Shown here piece after piece: positions 6,288 to 7,488 of a stretch of 7,488 bases of DNA (positions are counted from its first letter, which is position 1; each line of letters starts with the position of its first letter). Where the stretch lies: assembly GCA_945957495.1 (NCBI GenBank), contig CAMFLG010000145.1, forward strand, positions 1 to 7,488. Reading direction: 5' to 3'. The translations under genes were made by a program, and so were the position numbers. Below the pieces are notes generated by a model. The model was not told the DNA's origin. It did no database searches and was given only the letters and a program-made list of their open reading frames with translations. This DNA comes from an uncultured Pseudorhodobacter sp. (GTDB taxonomy: Bacteria > Pseudomonadota > Alphaproteobacteria > Rhodobacterales > Rhodobacteraceae).

Positions 6288-6307
6288 CGGGCCAAAGGCC
6301 CGCCTTT
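6288..6307 (+). terminator. Weak hairpin, possible terminator or attenuator
   Basis: CGGGCC-AAA-GGCCCG (6288-6302) is a perfect six-base stem with a three-base loop. It is followed by CCTTTCCCCC, a pyrimidine run with only three T. It lies just after the 23-codon ORF. The short stem and poor T-run make it a weak intrinsic terminator at best. Confidence 0.3.
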
Positions 6308-6429
6308 CCCCCAATCCTCTAACGTCCTTGGCTTTCGTGTCCTGTGCATTTTCGCAAGGCGCGCGTGCCCCCTTCAGACCCCAAATATAGGAACCTGTCT
6401 GTCGATGTGGCAGCAGGTCATGTGATGCG

Positions 6430-6657
6430 ATGAACGCGACCCCTCTGTTGCCCGACAGCCGCCCGAAGGCCGTCCTGCAAGACCTGATCGACCGGCACGG
6501 CCGCCTGACCGTTCTGGCCCTTGCCCTGACCACGCTGCTGCGCCCGGCGCGCAAGGCGCCTGTGTTGTCTGACCGCGCCCTCAGCAACCACTTGCGGCGC
6601 GACATTGGCCTTGTGCCGCATGGGCCGCCGCAGAAATGCTGGCAGCAGTACCGGTGA
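6430..6657 (+). CDS. 75-residue DUF1127-like small protein
   Basis: ATG 6430 opens a 75-codon frame ending in TGA. The middle is a hydrophobic helix (LTVLALALTTLLR, residues 26-38), followed by a basic segment and the motif LSDRALSNHLRRDIGL (46-61). That resembles the LSD..L.DIGL core of DUF1127 and related short alphaproteobacterial proteins. DUF1127 members in Rhodobacter and Agrobacterium relatives act in stress and phosphate/carbon responses and bind RNA in some cases. The function of this one is unknown. The ribosome site is poor (AGGT far upstream) and an in-frame stop just before the ATG rules out a longer start. The gene is convergent with the hydrolase gene, 50 bases apart. The call rests on the C-terminal motif only. 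Confidence 0.65.
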   Translation: MNATPLLPDSRPKAVLQDLIDRHGRLTVLALALTTLLRPARKAPVLSDRALSNHLRRDIGLVPHGPPQKCWQQYR

Positions 6658-6668
6658 TCCCCGTCCAA

Positions 6669-6698
6669 GGCCAGCGGCGCAGCAATGCCCCGTTGGCC
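6669..6698. terminator. Hairpin between convergent genes
   Basis: GGCCAGCGG (6669-6677) pairs with CCGTTGGCC (6690-6698) over nine bases with one G-U, and the 12-base loop may form two further pairs. It sits precisely in the 50-base gap between two convergent genes, the expected place for a bidirectional terminator. No T-run follows on either strand, so intrinsic termination would be inefficient. Confidence 0.4.
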
Positions 6699-6707
6699 GT
6701 GGATGCG

Positions 6708-7400
6708 TCAGATCTCGATAGGCTCCAACACCTGCGGTTCGATCACGGCCACGCCCGGCAGGGCTGCGGCCAGCACCTGCGCGTTCTGTTCCAGCAGCGG
6801 GAAGGTGCGATAGTGGCAGGGGATCACCGTCTTGAAGTTGAAGTATTTCCGCGCCGCAAAGGCCGCGCGGTGCATGTCCATGGTGAAATGCCCGCCTGCC
6901 GACAGGATGCCGATATCGGGTTGATGGTATTCGCCCATCCAGCCCATATCGGCCATGATATCGGTATCGCCGGAAAGATAGATCACATGGCCGTCGCCCG
7001 CGATCATATATCCCGCCTCTGACCCCACCGCGACCGCGCCATTCGGCCCGGCGGCGGTAGAGGAATGGCTGGCGTTCACCAGCGTGGCCTTGGCCCCGCC
7101 CACATCCACCGTGCCGCCCTTGTTGAACCCGACGATCTTGACGCCATCGCGCGCCGCCAGAAACTGCATCAGGTCGTAAATGCCATGGATCGCCACATCC
7201 AGCTCGTTGGCAACGGCCACCGCATCGCCCAGATGATCGCCATGGCCATGCGTCAGCAGGATATGCGTGACGCCTGCAATCGCCTCGGCCCGCCGGTCCA
7301 TCGGGAACATCGGATTGCCGGTGAACCAGGGGTCAATCAGCAAGACCGCCTGTTCAAGTTCGATGCGAAAGCCGGAATGGCCCAACCAGATGATCTTCAT
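6708..7400 (-). CDS. UPF0173 metal-dependent hydrolase (metallo-beta-lactamase fold, UlaG-like)
   Basis: A 230-residue cytosolic protein of full family length. It starts MKIIWLGHSGFRIE, typical of UPF0173, and carries the two-metal site THGHGDHLGD (His51, His53, Asp55, His56). Other likely ligands are His112 in NASHSS, Asp145 in LSGDTD and His196 in IPCHYRTFP. These are the ligands of the metallo-beta-lactamase fold; relatives such as UlaG hydrolyse lactones or phosphoesters, but no substrate is established for UPF0173 members. There is no signal peptide or membrane segment. The ATG has GGGGA about ten bases upstream. It is convergent with the DUF1127-like gene and shows no operon link inside the window. 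Confidence 0.93.
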   Translation of the reverse strand: MKIIWLGHSGFRIELEQAVLLIDPWFTGNPMFPMDRRAEAIAGVTHILLTHGHGDHLGDAVAVANELDVAIHGIYDLMQFLAARDGVKIVGFNKGGTVDVGGAKATLVNASHSSTAAGPNGAVAVGSEAGYMIAGDGHVIYLSGDTDIMADMGWMGEYHQPDIGILSAGGHFTMDMHRAAFAARKYFNFKTVIPCHYRTFPLLEQNAQVLAAALPGVAVIEPQVLEPIEI

Positions 7401-7488
7401 GCTGTGTTTCCCCTGATCCTGTGCCGGTTTGCCCGGCGCTATTGCCGCAACCTTGCCGAGGGGCGGGTGGCCGCGTCAAGCCTTGCTG
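7401..7488. other. Upstream region of the hydrolase gene, to the window edge
   Basis: This stretch carries the ribosome site of the UPF0173 gene. A minus-strand TTGACG (7479-7474) is a good -35 hexamer, but the positions 16-18 bases further on (around GCAAGG) do not form a -10, so I do not call a promoter. No coding frame starts here on the plus strand. Confidence 0.4.

Larger units (their letters stand above)
5973..6429. other. 457-base spacer between tadA and the DUF1127-like gene
   Basis: The stretch starts AT-rich (5973-6020), then turns GC-rich in a hairpin element (6023-6064). It carries a 23-codon ORF with a strong ribosome site (6204-6275) and a second short GC hairpin (6288-6302). 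The remaining sequence (6310-6429) shows no convincing gene. A TATAGG near 6385-6395 could be part of a promoter for the following gene, but it has no acceptable -35. Longer frames on both strands overlap tadA or have no initiation signal and look like shadows. Confidence 0.5.

Noticed and set aside
5900..6349. 149-residue minus-strand frame after tadA
   Set aside because: It overlaps the tadA end and the hairpin element, has no ribosome site and no recognisable motif.
7451..7479. TTGACG as a promoter for the UPF0173 gene
   Set aside because: A good -35 but no -10 at 16-18 bases.

Overview
The window is GC-rich (about 63-68 % in sampled stretches of the core genes). It carries GTG starts, tightly overlapped genes and an intergenic hairpin motif that I associate with Rhodobacterales. 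Gene content and protein wording (DUF2927, the XpaC-TelA-SPFH neighbourhood, the tadA/rluB divergent pair) fit an alphaproteobacterium of the Rhodobacteraceae. I cannot name the genus from the sequence.

Layout. Positions 1-4247 hold a co-directional minus-strand cluster read right to left: a 27-residue one-helix membrane peptide, an XpaC-like membrane protein, a TelA-family coiled-coil protein, a DUF2927 lipoprotein, a DUF6338 membrane protein, and the N-terminal part of an SPFH-domain protein that runs off the left edge. The first two genes share one base (TGATG), telA and the DUF2927 gene share four bases (GTGA), and the DUF6338 gene starts three bases after the DUF2927 stop. This looks like one transcript, with a recognisable promoter just upstream of the small peptide gene. 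From 4361 to 5972 lies a translation-quality-control pair, rluB (23S rRNA pseudouridine synthase, minus) and tadA (tRNA-A34 deaminase, plus), transcribed divergently. From 5973 to 6429 there is a mostly non-coding stretch with a GC hairpin element and a 23-codon ORF behind a strong Shine-Dalgarno sequence. A 75-residue DUF1127-like protein follows, and then a convergent UPF0173 metallo-beta-lactamase-fold hydrolase.

How the genes may work together. XpaC, TelA and SPFH proteins are all linked in the literature to envelope stress or tellurite/toxic-anion tolerance, but no member of this exact set has a proven biochemical role. The best reading is an envelope-associated system: membrane partners (the 27-aa peptide, XpaC, DUF6338), a cytosolic coiled-coil protein (TelA), an outward-facing lipoprotein with a degenerate protease-like motif (DUF2927), and an SPFH scaffold. 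The DUF6338 gene is clearly AT-richer than its neighbours and looks like a later insertion into this operon. It, the uncatalogued 27-aa peptide and the DUF2927 motif are the most interesting parts of the window.
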